A DNA stretch of 35,670 bases from Bacteroidales bacterium (GTDB lineage Bacteria; Bacteroidota; Bacteroidia; Bacteroidales; UBA932). The notes under the pieces are model-generated. The model had not been told where the DNA came from and did not search any database. It saw only the letters and a program-made list of their open reading frames with translations. Where the stretch lies: the NCBI GenBank assembly GCA_017627955.1, contig JAGAFU010000020.1:1-35670 (forward strand). The letters run 5' to 3'. Of the stretch, positions 16,588 through 25,521 are shown one piece after another; the first letter of the stretch is position 1, and each line of letters opens with the position of its first letter. The translations under genes and the position numbers were made by a program.

Positions 16588-16768
16588 ATCTTCCCACGTC
16601 ATTCCCGGGAATACAGGGCACACCTGCCTCTCTCCCACGAAAGGGCCAAAGGGAAGGGCCCAAGGTGGTTATGAAAGCATGATTCAGCCATTATTTAGCT
16701 TTGATAAACACCTAAGGTGGCCCTGAAAGCAGGAATAAGGCGTTTTATAGCTTTGATAAACGCCTTAA
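16588..16768 (+). repeat. Palindromic repeat copy 2, upstream of the RAYT gene
   Basis: This is the second copy of the 150-base repeat. The arms are at 16663-16678 (+), 16698-16713 (-), 16715-16730 (+) and an additional one at 16750-16765 (-, ending CGCCT), giving + - + -. The copy at 15411 lacks the last arm. It sits between the RAYT start and the end of atpG, and may double as the end of the ATP synthase transcript. Confidence 0.85.
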
Positions 16769-16815
16769 GGTGATATCCTTAGGGCAAGGTTCGTGTGAAT
16801 GCACACCGTAGGAGA

Positions 16816-17757
16816 CTATTGCAAGGTGCCCCCGACGATGTCCAGAATCTCGGAGGTAATCTTCTGCTGGCGGCCCTTGTTGTACTCGAGTGTGAGTTGC
16901 TCGAGGAGATCGTTGCCGTTGTCAGTGGCCGTCTGCATGGCGACAGTACGGGCGGCATGTTCGGCAGCGTTGCTGTCGAGGAGGGTTGTATAAATCTTCA
17001 GGTGCTGGACTTTGGGGAGGAGTTCCTCAAGAAGATCCTTGGGAGATGGCTCAATGATTATGTCGTCAGGAACCGGTTCGGGAGATGGCCGATTATGCTG
17101 GGCATTTGGAGCATCGGAATCAAGGCTGGCGTCATCTGAAACGGCGATGCTGTCCAAAGAGCCTTCGATGGACATCGGCAAAAATGTTTCCCGAACGGTC
17201 GGCTGGGAGGCGGTGGACTTGAAATGGTTATAGACGAGTTCAACCTTGGAATACAAGCCTGACGAGAACCCGTCGACAAGCTCTTTGGCCAACGCTGAAG
17301 CAGCCTCATAGCCAGGAGTTTCCGCCATCTTTGAATAATCAGAAGGAGACAGGAAACCAGCCTTCCTCATCGCTTCAGCCATCTTACGGCCGACTGAATA
17401 TACGATGATGTCTTCGGGAGAATAACCGGCTGATTGATATTCATCTATCACAGCGAGGGTCTTTCGTATGGCGTTGGCGTTGAAGGCTCCGCAGAGGGAT
17501 GAGTTGGAGGAGAAAGCGACGATGGCTATGCGGCCTGGGCCAGACGACGCACCGGCGCCAAGCGCTCCAGCGTCAGGACAAGCCGCCATCAGCCGGCCAA
17601 AGATACTCTGGAGTTGATGCTCGTACGGAAGCATGTTGGTGATGGCCTGCTGCGCTTTACGCAACTTGGCCGAAGCCACAAGCTTCATCGCCGAAGTGAT
17701 CTTCAACGTTCCGCTGACAGAGGTGATCCTGCCTTTTATTTCTTTTAAAGAAGCCAT
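16816..17757 (-). CDS. atpG: ATP synthase F1 subunit gamma
   Basis: Gamma is the rotor shaft of F1. The 313-residue product starts with the conserved coiled coil (MASLKEIKGRITSVSGTLKI), including TSAMKLVASAKLRKAQQA, and ends with the C-terminal helix signature (SNAAEHAARTVAMQTATDNG...LTLEYNKGRQQKITSEI). The middle contains SSNSSLCGAFN. Around residues 190-225 there is a Ser/Asp/Pro-rich segment that looks like a low-complexity insertion in the outer domain, making the protein slightly long. It is the last gene of the operon, 7 bases after atpA. Confidence 0.95.
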   Translation of the reverse strand: MASLKEIKGRITSVSGTLKITSAMKLVASAKLRKAQQAITNMLPYEHQLQSIFGRLMAACPDAGALGAGASSGPGRIAIVAFSSNSSLCGAFNANAIRKTLAVIDEYQSAGYSPEDIIVYSVGRKMAEAMRKAGFLSPSDYSKMAETPGYEAASALAKELVDGFSSGLYSKVELVYNHFKSTASQPTVRETFLPMSIEGSLDSIAVSDDASLDSDAPNAQHNRPSPEPVPDDIIIEPSPKDLLEELLPKVQHLKIYTTLLDSNAAEHAARTVAMQTATDNGNDLLEQLTLEYNKGRQQKITSEILDIVGGTLQ

Positions 17758-17764
17758 GATGTCA

Positions 17765-19354
17765 TCAGCCCACCAACGAGGCGACCACGGCAGAGGCCGC
17801 CTTTTCTATGACGGAAGTCATTGACTCATCAATCTTTCCGGCGCCCAACGCATCAAGCACATCCTGATGTCCGGACCGCATCCTATCCAAGAATAAGCCC
17901 TGGAATTCAGGAACCTGATCGACCTTTAAGTCCGCCATCAGGCCATGTGTCCCGCAATAAAGGATAGCGACCTGCTCCCCTACTGGCATCGGGGAATACT
18001 GCGCCTGGATCAAAAGCTTGTTGTTCTTGCGTCCTTTATCAAGAGCCATAGCGGTGACCTTGTCCATGTCTGAGGAGAATTTCGAGAACGACTCGAGCTC
18101 GCCGTACTGCGCCTGGTCGATCTTAAGCGTACCGGCCACCTTCTTCATCGACTTCACCTGAGCCGAACCTCCGACCCTGGACACCGATATTCCGACATTG
18201 ATAGCCGGTCTCTGTCCTTGGTTGAACAGGCCGGACTCCAGATAGATCTGCCCGTCGGTTATCGAGATCACATTGGTGGGAATATATGCGGACACGTCCC
18301 CGGCCTGGGTCTCGATGATAGGCAGGGCGGTAAGTGACCCGCCGGCCTTGACCTTTCCTTTAAGAGAATCCGGAAGGTCATTCATCTGCTCCGCGACTTC
18401 CTGCTGATCAATGATTTTCGCGGCTCTCTCCAACAACCTGGAGTGGAGATAGAACACATCGCCGGGATAAGCCTCACGCCCGGAAGGACGCCTCAAGATA
18501 AGCGAGACCTCACGATAGGCCACAGCTTGCTTTGATAGATCATCGTAAACAACCAGGGCCGCGCGTCCCGTGTCACGGAAATATTCACCGATGGCAGCAC
18601 CGGCAAACGGAGCGAAATATTGAAGGGCGGCGGGATCGGCGGCGGTGGCCGCGACCACGATCGTGTAGTCCATCGCTCCATAGGAGCGAAGGGTCTCGAC
18701 TATATTCGCGACAGTCGATCCCTTTTGACCGACAGCCACATAGATGCAATATACCGGATTTCCGGCCTGGAAGCAGGAACGCTGGTTGATGATCGTGTCG
18801 ATCGCAAGTGACGTTTTCCCCGTCTGACGGTCACCAATGATGAGTTCCCTCTGCCCCCGGCCTATAGGAATCATGGCGTCAATAGCCTTGAGGCCCGTCT
18901 GGAGAGGCTCTGTAACAGGCTGACGGAACACCACCCCGGGAGCTTTGCGCTCAAGAGGCATCTCGACAAGTTCTCCCTCGATATTACCAAGACCGTCAAG
19001 GGGAACCCCGAGAGGATCCACAACCCTTCCAAGCATCGACTCTCCTACCCTGATCGAGGCGATACGGCCGGTCCTGCGGACAGTCATACCCTCTTTCACC
19101 TCATCGGTAGGGCCTAAAAGGACAGCGCCCACATTATCCTGCTCCAGATTCATCACGACACCCTTCACACCGCTCTCGAATTCGAGCAGTTCTCCGGCCT
19201 CGGCGTTTGTGAGTCCGTACATCCTGGCGACACCGTCGCTGACCTGCAAGACTTTTCCGATCTCCTCGAAATGGAGAGAGGTGTCGATGTCTTTCAGCTG
19301 CGCAAGGAGCACCTCGGAGATCTCACTTGGCCTGATATTATTGTTTTGAGCCAT
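17765..19354 (-). CDS. atpA: ATP synthase F1 subunit alpha
   Basis: Alpha is the non-catalytic nucleotide-binding subunit of F1. The 529-residue product has an N-terminal beta-barrel, the P-loop GDRQTGKT (174-181) and family segments such as [13 protein letters not shown] and SRVGGSAQ. Length and sequence are ordinary, and unlike atpH, atpC and atpB it contains no repeat-derived insertion. It lies 15 bases after atpH and 7 bases before atpG. Confidence 0.97.
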   Translation of the reverse strand: MAQNNNIRPSEISEVLLAQLKDIDTSLHFEEIGKVLQVSDGVARMYGLTNAEAGELLEFESGVKGVVMNLEQDNVGAVLLGPTDEVKEGMTVRRTGRIASIRVGESMLGRVVDPLGVPLDGLGNIEGELVEMPLERKAPGVVFRQPVTEPLQTGLKAIDAMIPIGRGQRELIIGDRQTGKTSLAIDTIINQRSCFQAGNPVYCIYVAVGQKGSTVANIVETLRSYGAMDYTIVVAATAADPAALQYFAPFAGAAIGEYFRDTGRAALVVYDDLSKQAVAYREVSLILRRPSGREAYPGDVFYLHSRLLERAAKIIDQQEVAEQMNDLPDSLKGKVKAGGSLTALPIIETQAGDVSAYIPTNVISITDGQIYLESGLFNQGQRPAINVGISVSRVGGSAQVKSMKKVAGTLKIDQAQYGELESFSKFSSDMDKVTAMALDKGRKNNKLLIQAQYSPMPVGEQVAILYCGTHGLMADLKVDQVPEFQGLFLDRMRSGHQDVLDALGAGKIDESMTSVIEKAASAVVASLVG

Positions 19355-19369
19355 ATCTAATGAATATAA

Positions 19370-19987
19370 CTACACGATTCTACGATTCCTTTCCACAAAC
19401 TGCCTCTTGATAACGTCCAACTGATGGGAGACAGACGCGTCCAGCAGTTTGTCCTCTATCTCAAGCGTGAATCCACCGATCAGGGACTCATCCACCTGGG
19501 TGACAAGTCGCAGGGTTTTTCCGGTCTTGTCCTCGATCAAAGACTTGAGCTTGTCCTCAAGCGCCTTGGCGTTCTCATCCGGCTCGGAAGAGAGAATCAG
19601 ATGGCCCCGAATGATATTGCGGGCTTTATAATACTGGTCTTCGAAACTCCTGAGCACTAATGAGATATCTCCGATTCGTCCGTTACGTAGGAGAAGCGCG
19701 AAGAATCGTCTCAATTCTGGGGAGAGAGATCCTTCGCTTCGCTCAGGATGACAAGAAGGATCGAGCGAATTGACTGAAGGATCAACCTTCCCAGCAGTCT
19801 CCAGCAGAGACAACTTCTTGTCATCGGACACGGAAAGATCGACCAGCAAGCGCCGCAGCTCCGGAACGGCGGCAAGCGCTTCAAGAACGGCATGAGCCTG
19901 GGAGACAACCACCTCACCGGAGCCGGTCTCATCGACCAGCTTCAGCAAAGCCTTTGCGTAACGTGAAGCGATAATCCCCGTATTCAT
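19370..19987 (-). CDS. atpH: ATP synthase F1 subunit delta with repeat-derived insertion
   Basis: Delta links F1 to the peripheral stalk. The 205-residue product has the N-terminal helical domain (IIASRYAKALLKLVDE) and the C-terminal domain ending GGFTLEIEDKLLDASVSHQLDVIKRQF. Between them, residues about 68-87 (including SCHPERSEGSL) have no counterpart in the family and are the translation of the interspersed repeat at 19727-19752. The reading frame is kept. The insertion sits in the linker between the domains, where extra length may be tolerated. The gene lies 4 bases after atpF. Confidence 0.93.
   Translation of the reverse strand: MNTGIIASRYAKALLKLVDETGSGEVVVSQAHAVLEALAAVPELRRLLVDLSVSDDKKLSLLETAGKVDPSVNSLDPSCHPERSEGSLSPELRRFFALLLRNGRIGDISLVLRSFEDQYYKARNIIRGHLILSSEPDENAKALEDKLKSLIEDKTGKTLRLVTQVDESLIGGFTLEIEDKLLDASVSHQLDVIKRQFVERNRRIV
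19727..19752 (-). repeat. 26-bp interspersed repeat inside atpH
   Basis: The sequence is identical base for base to 21772-21797 in atpB. On the minus strand it begins GTCATCCTGAGCG and ends GAAGGATCT. Here it is read as CHPERSEGS. Confidence 0.95.
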
Positions 19988-19991
19988 GGAT

Positions 19992-20501
19992 CTAACTGTT
20001 TAAATCCCTTGAAGATGAGACTTCATCCACGAGCTTCCCGATAAGTTCATCATGACCTTTGTCAGAATTCAGATCCTTGCGAAGGATCTTCTCCGCCACG
20101 GCGACAGAAAGCAGAGCCACCTCCTTGCGGACATCCCGCAAAGCGCTCTCCTTCTCCGCGGTTATCCGCGTCTGGGCCTGCTCGAGAATCTTCGCGGCCT
20201 CATCCCTGGCCTGGACCTTGGCCTGCTCGATGAGGGCGTCCCTGGAGGCCGCCGCCTCCTTGAGGATAGCGGCTTGCTCCTTGCGGGCTTTCTCAATCAA
20301 AGCATCCTGCTCCGAAGAAAGGTTGCGAAGCCTTTCCTCGGCCTCACGGGCCTTCTGAATCGACTCGTTGATCCTGTCGGCCCTTTTCTGGACTGAATCC
20401 GTGATCATCGGGAATCCCCACTTGGCCAGCACGAAGAAGACGATGCCGAAAATCAGCGTCATCCACACGAGCAACCCGAAGTCGGGAGTGATCAGAGACA
20501 T
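19992..20501 (-). CDS. atpF: ATP synthase F0 subunit b
   Basis: Subunit b forms the peripheral stalk. The 169-residue product has one N-terminal membrane helix (about 8-28, LLVWMTLIFGIVFFVLAKWG). A long charged helix follows, with Ala/Glu/Arg/Lys heptads (RADRINESIQKAREAEERLR) and KEVALLSVAVAEKILRKDL near the end. Length and layout are typical. It lies 2 bases after atpE and 4 bases before atpH. Confidence 0.96.
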   Translation of the reverse strand: MSLITPDFGLLVWMTLIFGIVFFVLAKWGFPMITDSVQKRADRINESIQKAREAEERLRNLSSEQDALIEKARKEQAAILKEAAASRDALIEQAKVQARDEAAKILEQAQTRITAEKESALRDVRKEVALLSVAVAEKILRKDLNSDKGHDELIGKLVDEVSSSRDLNS

Positions 20502-20503
20502 GG

Positions 20504-20749
20504 CTACTTAGCGATAAGACAAACGACTATTGCGAAAAGGCAAGCTCCCTCGATAAGGGCGCTGACGATGATGGCGGTCATCCTGTAATGGCCTGCCTGC
20601 TCGGGCTGACGGGCGCCAGCCTCAAGGGAAGACTTACCGATCTTACCGATACCGAAAGCTGCGGCGAAAGCCGCGAGAGCGGCTCCAATAGCCTTTCCGA
20701 AAACCCCGAGGGAAACCCCGGCCTGAAGCAAGAACATCAATGGTGTCAT
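20504..20749 (-). CDS. atpE: ATP synthase F0 subunit c
   Basis: Subunit c builds the rotor ring. The 81-residue product has two membrane helices joined by the polar loop ARQPEQ (about 46-51). The ion-binding carboxylate is Glu67 in SALIEGACLF. Gly follows the Glu, and I see no polar Na+-ligand pattern, so a proton-driven ring is more likely. It lies 19 bases after atpB and 2 bases before atpF. Confidence 0.96.
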   Translation of the reverse strand: MTPLMFLLQAGVSLGVFGKAIGAALAAFAAAFGIGKIGKSSLEAGARQPEQAGHYRMTAIIVSALIEGACLFAIVVCLIAK

Positions 20750-20768
20750 AATTCTAAAATATTAATAA

Positions 20769-21848
20769 TTAACTAGTTTCCGCTTTTTGTCTGGACAATC
20801 CGATAAAGACTGCCGAGAGCATGGTGAACACATAAGCCTGGATGAACGCCACAAGCAGTTCCAGGCAGTCCATGAATACTCCGAGGATGACAGCGACCAC
20901 GGTCAACCCGCCGTTCACGGCAGCTCCCATCTTCGCCGTCAGGAATATGACAGCGATAACTCCGAGAATCATGAAATGCCCTGCGAGAATGTTGGCGAAA
21001 AGCCTGACCATCAGACTGAAAGGCTTGGTGAACATACCGATTATCTCAATCACCGGCATCAGCGGGATCGGGACTTTCAACCAAGTGGGGACATCAGGCC
21101 AGAGAATATCTTTCCAGTAATGTTTGTTTCCGAATATATTGACAGTGAAGAAGGTAAAGAGCGCGAGCACGAGCGTCACGGCAATGTTGCCGGTTATGTT
21201 GGCTCCGCCAGGGAAGAAGGGCACTATGCCCATCAGATTATTGATGAATATGAAGAAAAACGCTGTCAGGAGGTAGGGCGAATATCGCTTGTAATCCTCT
21301 CCGACACAATCCTTTATGATGTCATCTTCAACCATGGTGACCATCATTTCCATGATCCCTGTGCCTCCGGTCGGGACCTCTTCCGCGGCGTCGTGCCTGC
21401 GGTACCACCTGGCTGTCAAGAGAACGATCACGACCAACAGGACGCTGTTGATCATCAGTCCCAGAACATTTTTCGTGATGGAGAAGTCCCAGGGGCGGAT
21501 CTCGCTACCGTCAGGACCTTTCTCCACTATCTTATTCTCGTACTTACCCGAGTGGGCGACGCTAAACCCTTCATATTCACCTTCTTCCAAATGATGAGAC
21601 GAGAATATGTGAGCTCCGTTCCCGACCTTGCTGATCACGATCACCGGCAGTGGGATGCTCACGGGCTTACCATTTATCGTCGTGATGTGCCACTCGTACG
21701 AATCCCTCACATGGCCGTACAGATACTCATCCATGTCCAGATCCACCTCTTGAGAAGCACCGCCGGAAGGCAGATCCTTCGCTTCGCTCAGGATGACAGG
21801 AAAGAGCAAAACGAAGAGAAAGGCTAATATGACACGGCAGTGGCTCAT
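20769..21848 (-). CDS. atpB: ATP synthase F0 subunit a, with repeat in the signal region
   Basis: Subunit a carries the ion half-channels. I place the start at 21848 (MSHCRVILA), where ATG overlaps the atpC stop as ATGA. The longer form from 21863 is possible. Like other Bacteroidota forms it has a signal-type hydrophobic N-terminus and a long extracytoplasmic domain (DSYEWHITTINGKPVSIPLPVI) before the membrane helices. The essential arginine is in SLMVRLFANILAGH. Just after the hydrophobic start, PVILSEAKDLPS is the translation of the repeat at 21772-21797, the same 26 bases found in atpH in another frame. Confidence 0.94.
   Translation of the reverse strand: MSHCRVILAFLFVLLFPVILSEAKDLPSGGASQEVDLDMDEYLYGHVRDSYEWHITTINGKPVSIPLPVIVISKVGNGAHIFSSHHLEEGEYEGFSVAHSGKYENKIVEKGPDGSEIRPWDFSITKNVLGLMINSVLLVVIVLLTARWYRRHDAAEEVPTGGTGIMEMMVTMVEDDIIKDCVGEDYKRYSPYLLTAFFFIFINNLMGIVPFFPGGANITGNIAVTLVLALFTFFTVNIFGNKHYWKDILWPDVPTWLKVPIPLMPVIEIIGMFTKPFSLMVRLFANILAGHFMILGVIAVIFLTAKMGAAVNGGLTVVAVILGVFMDCLELLVAFIQAYVFTMLSAVFIGLSRQKAETS
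21772..21797 (-). repeat. 26-bp interspersed repeat inside atpB
   Basis: It is identical to 19727-19752 in atpH and lies in the same orientation, but is read in a different frame (VILSEAKDL). It lies at the junction of signal peptide and mature domain. Confidence 0.95.
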
Positions 21849-22168
21849 CGGGTTTCTACGCAAGCTATTACTTGATTATCAGCAACTTCAACAAATCCAG
21901 ACTTGATTCTTATTTGACCTTCCCGGTCCCTGAGCGGTGGTTCGACTCCGCTCACCAACCGTTGTTCGACAGAATTCTCATGCCGGTCCCTGAGCGGAGC
22001 CGAAGGGCCGGACTCCTCCCCGAACACAATATCCCCCTCCACCAAAGACGAGATAATCGGCGCATGCCCCTTAAGGACCACGAACCTCCCCTTGGCGCCA
22101 GGAAGCTCAACCCGGTCAACCTCCTGATCAACCAGTGTCCCTTCCGGGGTAATAATATTCAGTCTCAT
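21845..22168 (-). CDS. atpC: ATP synthase F1 subunit epsilon with repeat-derived insertion
   Basis: Epsilon contacts gamma and the c ring. The start is the ATG at 22168 (MRLNIITPEG), as in relatives; a GTG at 22174 overlaps the atpD stop and is an alternative. The 107-residue product keeps the beta-sandwich segments (GTLVDQEVDRVELPG, FVVLKGHAPIISSLVEGDI, IRIKSGFVEVADNQVIACVE) and lacks the C-terminal helical domain, as is usual in this phylum. Residues about 53-85, including two copies of PLRDR, correspond to the repeat at 21923-22011 and interrupt the sandwich between strands. Without them the length is about 75, close to normal. Confidence 0.92.
   Translation of the reverse strand: MRLNIITPEGTLVDQEVDRVELPGAKGRFVVLKGHAPIISSLVEGDIVFGEESGPSAPLRDRHENSVEQRLVSGVEPPLRDREGQIRIKSGFVEVADNQVIACVETR
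21923..22011. repeat. Paired GGTCCCTGAGCGG-type repeats inside atpC
   Basis: CCGGTCCCTGAGCGG starts at 21923 and again at 21983. Each copy is followed by a partial reverse complement (CCGCTCACC; GAAGGGCCGG), so each can fold. The whole insert is translated in frame within atpC. Confidence 0.9.
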
Positions 22169-22170
22169 TG

Positions 22171-23742
<1,572 letters not shown>

Positions 23743-23752
23743 AAGTCAACAA

Positions 23753-23760
23753 CAAAAATA
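23753..23760 (-). promoter_or_regulatory. Candidate -7 element of the ATP synthase operon
   Basis: TATTTTTG on the minus strand matches TAnnTTTG and lies 68 bases upstream of the atpD start, just after the ompA terminator. No clear TTG is seen at -33; that region is T-rich because of the terminator. Confidence 0.45.
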
Positions 23761-23771
23761 CTGATTATTTC

Positions 23772-23810
23772 ACTAAAAAAGAAAAAGAGGTCCCAATATG
23801 GAACCTCTTT
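23772..23810 (-). terminator. Intrinsic terminator of the OmpA-like gene
   Basis: AAAGAGGT (23810-23803 on the minus strand) pairs with ACCTCTTT (23791-23784) around a short loop, and TTTCTTTTTT follows. It separates the OmpA-like gene from the ATP synthase operon. Confidence 0.85.
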
Positions 23811-23829
23811 CTACTTTTGTCAAACTTTA

Positions 23830-24912
23830 TTACTTCACAAGGCAGACCGCGACACGGTTCTCCTCAGGAGTGTTGAAAGGATTGATGGTGTCGCCGAAGT
23901 ACTCGGTGATGATCCTATCCTTGCTGATGCCGGCGTTGATGATAGCCTGGGCGACGATCTCAGACCTCTTCTCGGAAAGGAACTGATTCCTCTTGGCGGT
24001 ACCTGTGTCCTTATCAGCATAACCGGAGATGCGGACCTTGGTCTCAGGATTCTCCTTCATGCAAGCGACGATCTCATCGATCTTGAGCTGCTCGCTGTCG
24101 CGGATATCCCACTTGTTGATAACGAAGAAGATGTTCCTCTGGAGAGACTCGAAAGCAGGCTCGACAATGACGGGCTCTTTCTCCTCAACCACGGGAGCGG
24201 GTTCGGGTTCCTTAACAGGGGCCGGAGCCGGTGCCGGAGGAACGATCACGGGAGCGGGAACGGGCTTTGCCTTACCGAAGCTGAAGGTCAAACCGGCGAG
24301 AGCCTTGATCTGGAAGTCAGCCTTTGAACCCTTCTTGGAGTTGAAGTGGTCGTTGATGAAGCTTGTGTTACCTTCGAGGTTGAGGGCGACAACATCGGAA
24401 AGCCTGATGTTGAAACCGAGACCAGCCCTGAGAGCAGGAGAAATGCTGCTGGGATCCCAGAGGTAGTTGGTAGCAGGGAAGCTCTTGGCAAGACCGTTAG
24501 CCTCATCGTTGTTGAAAGCGTAGTTAGCGCCAACACCACCGAAGATGTAAGGATTGATCGTACGATCATACTTGTAACCACCGAAGAGAGCGGCGAGGTC
24601 GGCCATGAGGTCGATAGCACCCTCAACATAGTTGTACTTGTAGACCCTGGTCTGACCATCATTGATGGCACCCTTACCCTGCCATGCGTTGGCGTTCAGT
24701 CTGGCGGCGAAAACCGGAGAGAACTGATAACCAAGGGAAATGGCGCCTGAAGGGGAGATAAGGTCAGTCCATGTGGTCTCACCGATAGTCTCAGCGGCAC
24801 CACCCTGGAGCTGCAGGAACCAATACGGGTCAAAATCCTTCTTCTGCGCGTTAGCAACTGAAAGCGAAGCGACGAGCGCGACACTTGCGAGAATAGTTAT
24901 TATACGTTTCAT
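23830..24912 (-). CDS. OmpA-family outer membrane protein
   Basis: The 360-residue product has a signal peptide (residues 1-22, VANA-QKK). An N-terminal beta-barrel domain (about 25-215) has alternating aromatic strands. A proline/alanine/glutamate-rich linker (about 218-250) follows, then a C-terminal OmpA peptidoglycan-binding domain (NIFFVINKWDIRDSEQLKID, RISGYADKDTG, RNQFLSEKRSEIV, NRVAVCL). It would tie the outer membrane to the cell wall. It has its own promoter (TTG at 24976-24978, TAATTTAG at 24955-24948) and a clear terminator, so it is a single-gene unit. Confidence 0.92.
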   Translation of the reverse strand: MKRIITILASVALVASLSVANAQKKDFDPYWFLQLQGGAAETIGETTWTDLISPSGAISLGYQFSPVFAARLNANAWQGKGAINDGQTRVYKYNYVEGAIDLMADLAALFGGYKYDRTINPYIFGGVGANYAFNNDEANGLAKSFPATNYLWDPSSISPALRAGLGFNIRLSDVVALNLEGNTSFINDHFNSKKGSKADFQIKALAGLTFSFGKAKPVPAPVIVPPAPAPAPVKEPEPAPVVEEKEPVIVEPAFESLQRNIFFVINKWDIRDSEQLKIDEIVACMKENPETKVRISGYADKDTGTAKRNQFLSEKRSEIVAQAIINAGISKDRIITEYFGDTINPFNTPEENRVAVCLVK

Positions 24913-24947
24913 GATACTTATGAATATTAATTGCGCATTTAACGTCG

Positions 24948-24978
24948 CTAAATTAGTATATTTTTTTTAATTGAGCAA
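24948..24978 (-). promoter_or_regulatory. Promoter of the OmpA-like gene
   Basis: On the minus strand a TTG (24978-24976) lies 20 bases before TAATTTAG (24955-24948), one mismatch from TAnnTTTG, and the start codon follows 36 bases later. An A/T-rich spacer fits a strongly expressed envelope gene. Confidence 0.45.
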
Positions 24979-24987
24979 GAAAGAACA

Positions 24988-25413
24988 TTAATTTTCCGTC
25001 ATTTGCCCATGTATGCGCAAGACAAAATTCTCGGGCTTACCCGAGACGGCAAAATACACTTTCTGGTAGACCCTTCCCGCCTTCTTCAATCTTCCGTTAT
25101 AAGTCACGACGATTTCACCTCTTTTTCCCGGCTTCACTGGCTTTTCAGGGTAAGTGGCGGTAACACATCCGCAGCTATAGTCGACGTCAAGAAACTCCAA
25201 TGGAGCGTCACCGACGTTAGTGAAAGTAAAGACAGTCGTACGGGTACTTGCGCTGCGAGGGAAAGTCCCGATCTTGGCGTCGACAGAATCCAGCTGGATC
25301 GATGCCTGCTTGAGAGTCCCGTCTTTGCGGACTCCGGAATGACATGAGCAGAGCCCAGGGAGCAGAAACGCCAGAGGAAGGATAAAATGGAAAAAGGCTT
25401 TCATATTCACCAT
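24988..25413 (-). CDS. DUF1573 domain lipoprotein-like protein
   Basis: The 141-residue product has a signal peptide with a Cys at its end (FLLPGLCSCHSG, lipobox-like) and one DUF1573 domain. The family pattern is visible: FTFTNVGDAPLEFLDVDYSCGCVTATYPEKPVKPGKRGEIVVTYN and a closing FAVSGKPENFVLRIHGQ. DUF1573 is an immunoglobulin-like fold common in Bacteroidota envelope proteins, with no known catalytic role. Met4 (25404) is an alternative start. It lies between the collagen-like lipoprotein and the OmpA-like gene. Confidence 0.85.
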   Translation of the reverse strand: MVNMKAFFHFILPLAFLLPGLCSCHSGVRKDGTLKQASIQLDSVDAKIGTFPRSASTRTTVFTFTNVGDAPLEFLDVDYSCGCVTATYPEKPVKPGKRGEIVVTYNGRLKKAGRVYQKVYFAVSGKPENFVLRIHGQMTEN

Positions 25414-25462
25414 TAATCAATAGATGGAATGAATATGTAAAATTAGCAAAATAAAAGATAAT

Positions 25463-25494
25463 AAAAAAGGAGGGGCGCCGTTTGGCGTCCCTCC
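25463..25494 (-). terminator. Terminator of the collagen-like lipoprotein gene
   Basis: GGAGGGACGCC (25494-25484 on the minus strand) pairs with GGCGCCCCTCC (25479-25469) around a 4-base loop and is followed by TTTTTT. It is strong and correctly placed. Confidence 0.9.
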
Positions 25495-25521
25495 AATTAT
25501 CAAGTGTCAAATACTTTCGTA

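Noticed and set aside
20787-21827. A 346-codon plus-strand frame opposite atpB
   Set aside because: Highly charged His/Asp/Arg text with no motif; the minus strand encodes subunit a.
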